From 20CM-2-65-7 sp035943355 (lineage in GTDB: Bacteria; Gemmatimonadota; Gemmatimonadetes; Gemmatimonadales; GWC2-71-9): DNA of 5,858 nt. The translations under genes were made by a program, and so were the position numbers. Under the pieces are notes generated by a model, which saw only the letters and a program-made list of their open reading frames with translations, ran no database searches and was not told the origin of the DNA. This document shows, piece by piece, positions 4,860 through 5,858 of this stretch (the stretch's first letter is position 1; every line of letters starts with the position of its first letter). The DNA is taken from positions 1 through 5,858 of the forward strand of contig DASZCG010000045.1 in the NCBI GenBank assembly GCA_035943355.1, given 5' to 3'.

Positions 4860-5443
4860 GAGTCGTCAAAGCAAGGAGCAATCGCGTATAGTCCGATCAC
4901 AGTCCCAGCCCCGCGGAGCGCGACCGTTGCGAGCCCTCGGCCGACCTCTCCCACGTAGAAATGGCCCACGCTGGGACCGATGACCAAGCCACCGAGAAAC
5001 ACGCCCCACCCGGCATCGGTGCCCCCAACGCCCATCGCATAACCGGTGAGCATCGGTGCGGCAGTTGACGCGAACGATAAGACGAACGCCGTTGACGGAG
5101 ACTTGGTGGCCGGAGCGCCAACCGAGCGAACCGGCCACCTTCGGGCGGGAACGGCAACAGCGCGGGTGGCCAGGTGCGACGACCGGCCAAACGACCACGA
5201 CGCGGAGATCCCGTACGAGCGGTTGCGCGGGTTCACCAGCGGCGCGATCGCGAGGTGCGCCCGGTTGTAGCGTCGCGCTGACGCGGACGCGCTCGCGATA
5301 TCGTAGATCGTCGACCCAGCCACCACGGCCGCCGACGCCAAGAAGACTCCTTCGCTACAGGTCTGCGCCAAACGCGTCGCTCCCACGCCCTGCGCGCCAC
5401 CCACCAGGGAAAGGAGAATCGAGAGACTGAGGACGCGCCGCAT
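4856..5443 (-). CDS. small exported membrane protein with ARRYN motif
   Basis: The gene encodes 195 residues from an ATG at 5443, with AAGG about ten bases upstream. Residues 1-20 are a signal peptide. A second hydrophobic stretch (EGVFLASAAVVAGSTIYDIA, 31-50) leads into SARRYNRAHLAIAPLVNP (55-72) and GISASWSFG (78-86), a combination I associate with small exported proteins of Gemmatimonadota-type genomes. The C-terminal half (118-190) is Gly-rich with two or three membrane-compatible segments, including GWGVFLGGLVIGPSVGHFYVGEVGRGL, of the 'G.GqfY.G...rGl' type seen in small membrane proteins near secreted products. Function is unknown. The start overlaps the preceding gene's stop by one base (TGATG), implying translational coupling. 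The stop overlaps the convergent membrane protein gene at CTAG (4856-4859). Confidence 0.7.
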   Translation of the reverse strand: MRRVLSLSILLSLVGGAQGVGATRLAQTCSEGVFLASAAVVAGSTIYDIASASASARRYNRAHLAIAPLVNPRNRSYGISASWSFGRSSHLATRAVAVPARRWPVRSVGAPATKSPSTAFVLSFASTAAPMLTGYAMGVGGTDAGWGVFLGGLVIGPSVGHFYVGEVGRGLATVALRGAGTVIGLYAIAPCFDDS

Positions 5444-5858
5444 CAGCGGTTAACCTTGGTGGGTGGAGCGACCGCCTCATTGTCGGCCGGCAGTGCGTCG
5501 CGCGCGCCAAGCACGGCCACGGCTCTGAATGTCACCTTCCCGAGCTGCGCGTCGGCGGCCGTGAACGTGTAGCTGAAATTGAAATCCGTCGTCCGGTTGG
5601 ACTGGCGCACCGGGACCGATTGCGTCAGAAACCCGACCAGCTGATCGCCACCGGGCCCACTCTTGAGTAACTGAACCTGGACCGTCTCGGCATAACGCCT
5701 GCTGTTGAGCCCGACCGAGAGCTGTCGCGTCTGTCCCGCGCTCGCTGCGTTCGGTGCCGAGAATCTGGTAATCGCCACATCACGCGTCTGGACTAGGATT
5801 GGCTCGGATGTTGAGGCACTGCGGCCGTCGGGTGTCGTGACCGTGAGTTGAATCGTAT
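5443..5858 (-). CDS. PKD/Ig-like surface protein, C-terminal part (runs off right edge)
   Basis: The frame is open from the right edge to a TGA at 5445-5443, giving 137 visible residues; the start lies outside the window. An in-frame GTG at 5778 is not taken as the start because the reading frame and domain continue upstream of it. The first visible residues (TIQLTVTTPDGRSAS) are the last strands of a PKD-like domain ('Y.v.LTVtd..G.s'). From about residue 27, DVAITRFSAPNAASAGQTRQL begins a second beta-sandwich resembling CARDB/Ig-like domains. It ends NFSYTFTAADAQLGKVTFRAVAV and a short tail PADNEAVAPPTKVNR. There is no membrane anchor or sorting signal at the C-terminus. It is likely a secreted or outer-surface protein and forms an operon with the downstream exported protein. 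Confidence 0.75.
   Translation of the reverse strand, partial: TIQLTVTTPDGRSASTSEPILVQTRDVAITRFSAPNAASAGQTRQLSVGLNSRRYAETVQVQLLKSGPGGDQLVGFLTQSVPVRQSNRTTDFNFSYTFTAADAQLGKVTFRAVAVLGARDALPADNEAVAPPTKVNR

Overview
The window is GC-rich and gene-dense. Its gene types are a PadR regulator fused by overlap to a small permease-like membrane protein, exported S41 and M20 hydrolases, a LamG/DUF1080-like secreted protein, a PKD-type surface protein, and a small exported protein carrying an 'ARRYN' motif. Together these suggest a soil Gemmatimonadota or Acidobacteriota-type chromosome. That placement is inferred from gene families and composition; there is no phylogenetic marker.

Layout. Bases 1-500 (minus) hold the N-terminal part of an M20-family hydrolase with a twin-arginine signal; it runs off the left edge. 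It is divergent, across 50 bp, from a secreted LamG/DUF1080-like protein (551-1225, plus). Converging on that gene is a minus-strand run, in transcription order: a VOC/glyoxalase-fold protein (3451-3017), a secreted S41 peptidase-like protein (2959-1850) and a small lipoprotein (1765-1286). The VOC gene is divergent from a plus-strand PadR regulator (3676-4050) that has a perfect 9+1+9 palindrome just upstream. PadR overlaps by ATGA a membrane protein gene (4047-4859). The right end is a minus-strand operon running off the edge: a PKD/Ig-like surface protein C-terminus (>5858-5443), coupled by TGATG to a small exported membrane protein (5443-4856).

Most unusual content. (1) About 58 codons of a tyrosine recombinase that reads like an integron integrase lie antisense in the 3' end of the membrane protein gene (about 4819-4643, minus). 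They stop just before the catalytic Arg box, so this is a remnant. (2) The VOC gene is bracketed by exact inverted 7-mers GTTAGGC/GCCTAAC, which match integron attC core sites. The downstream copy contains the VOC stop codon, as is common in gene cassettes. No complete attC can be drawn, so the favoured reading is a decayed integron or cassette locus, not a working one. (3) A perfect 10-bp-stem hairpin marks the upstream edge of the integrase remnant, where two convergent genes overlap at CTAG. (4) The M20 protein lacks two expected metal ligands in the part that is visible.

I see no rRNA, tRNA, CRISPR array, intact insertion sequence or complete defence system.
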